Below are positions 63,932 through 64,000 of a DNA stretch of 64,000 nucleotides, piece by piece (position 1 is the stretch's first letter; each line of letters starts with the position of its first letter). This DNA comes from Planctomycetaceae bacterium. GTDB taxonomy: Bacteria; Planctomycetota; Planctomycetia; Gemmatales; Gemmataceae. The notes below the pieces were generated by a model, which saw only the letters and a program-made list of their open reading frames with translations, was not told the origin of the DNA and ran no database searches. The DNA is taken from NCBI GenBank assembly GCA_013823135.1, contig PNLP01000039.1, positions 1-64,000 of the forward strand, in the 5' to 3' direction. Made by a program: the position numbers and the translations under genes.

Positions 63932-64000
63932 TTTCGTTCCGGGATCGGACGGATGGCGGTCGGCACCTGGGAACGCGATTGAAGAATCGGAAGCTGCACA
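63913..64000 (+). CDS. Phosphoribosyltransferase-family protein, N-terminal part only
   Basis: Only 29 codons are inside the window. The start has AAGGAG upstream, and FRDRTDGGRHLGTRL matches the opening motif (F.DR.DAGR.LA..L) of the phosphoribosyltransferase/hydrolase proteins often found near stress and carbon-metabolism genes. The conserved PRPP loop lies beyond the window, so the call rests on the N-terminus alone. Confidence 0.5.
   Translation, partial: MHSGDVISFRDRTDGGRHLGTRLKNRKLH

Overview
The window reads as chromosomal DNA of a GC-rich planctomycete, most likely a member of the Gemmataceae. This is an inference from gene content: a Ser/Thr kinase with a multi-pass membrane tail, Tat-exported Gfo/Idh/MocA and dimethylformamidase-like proteins, a class II ribonucleotide reductase, a SulP-carbonic anhydrase fusion and abundant intergenic palindromes. 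No rRNA gene is present. The only tRNA is a tRNA-Ser(CGA).

Layout. 1-1.1 kb holds broken transposases (IS1380-like, IS4-like). 1.1-5.7 kb holds a small lipoprotein and a NarL/NarX-type two-component system with an extra receiver protein. 5.9-9 kb is an accessory patch: a nearly complete IS1182-family element killed by two frameshifts and a stop codon, an IS630-type fragment, and structured non-coding DNA. 9-18.3 kb has an EVE-domain protein, a hydrolase, dcd and nrdJ (deoxynucleotide supply), a NagD-like phosphatase, an MlaF-like ATPase and an exported peroxiredoxin. 18.3-28.8 kb is a minus-strand envelope operon: lpxK, hldE, waaF, two LPS-kinase-like proteins, a WaaG-like glycosyltransferase and a PlsY-DUF4149 fusion, followed by a transglutaminase-like protein. 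This implies an outer membrane with lipid A and a heptose-containing core. 29-37.3 kb is minus-strand housekeeping: FAD oxidoreductase, FAH-family protein, MnmE-like GTPase, coaX, obg, argS, rsfS. 37.8-42.8 kb is a hydroxyacid dehydrogenase and an ABC exporter pair. 42.8-51.7 kb has the SulP-carbonic anhydrase, two Tat-exported proteins, a Ser/Thr kinase and an SGNH-like protein. 51.9-57.4 kb is a self-contained tetR-adaptor-RND efflux operon. 57.9-64 kb has an NrnA-like phosphoesterase, a duplicated CxxCH membrane protein, tRNA-Ser, a PpsA-BON fusion and the start of a phosphoribosyltransferase.

The most unusual feature is the repeat DNA. Several families of long, near-perfect inverted repeats sit between genes. 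One copy of a REPIN-like family (66 bp) lies in frame inside the RND pump gene, and another repeat family encodes the signal peptide of the adaptor and the C-terminal tail of its TetR regulator. Other points for follow-up are a shared palindrome upstream of the two-component genes, the duplicated CxxCH module, the PpsA-BON and PlsY-DUF4149 fusions, and an MnmE homologue that lacks the C-terminal cysteine motif. No CRISPR array, prophage or obvious defence island was seen. All calls come from reading the sequence; no database search was run.
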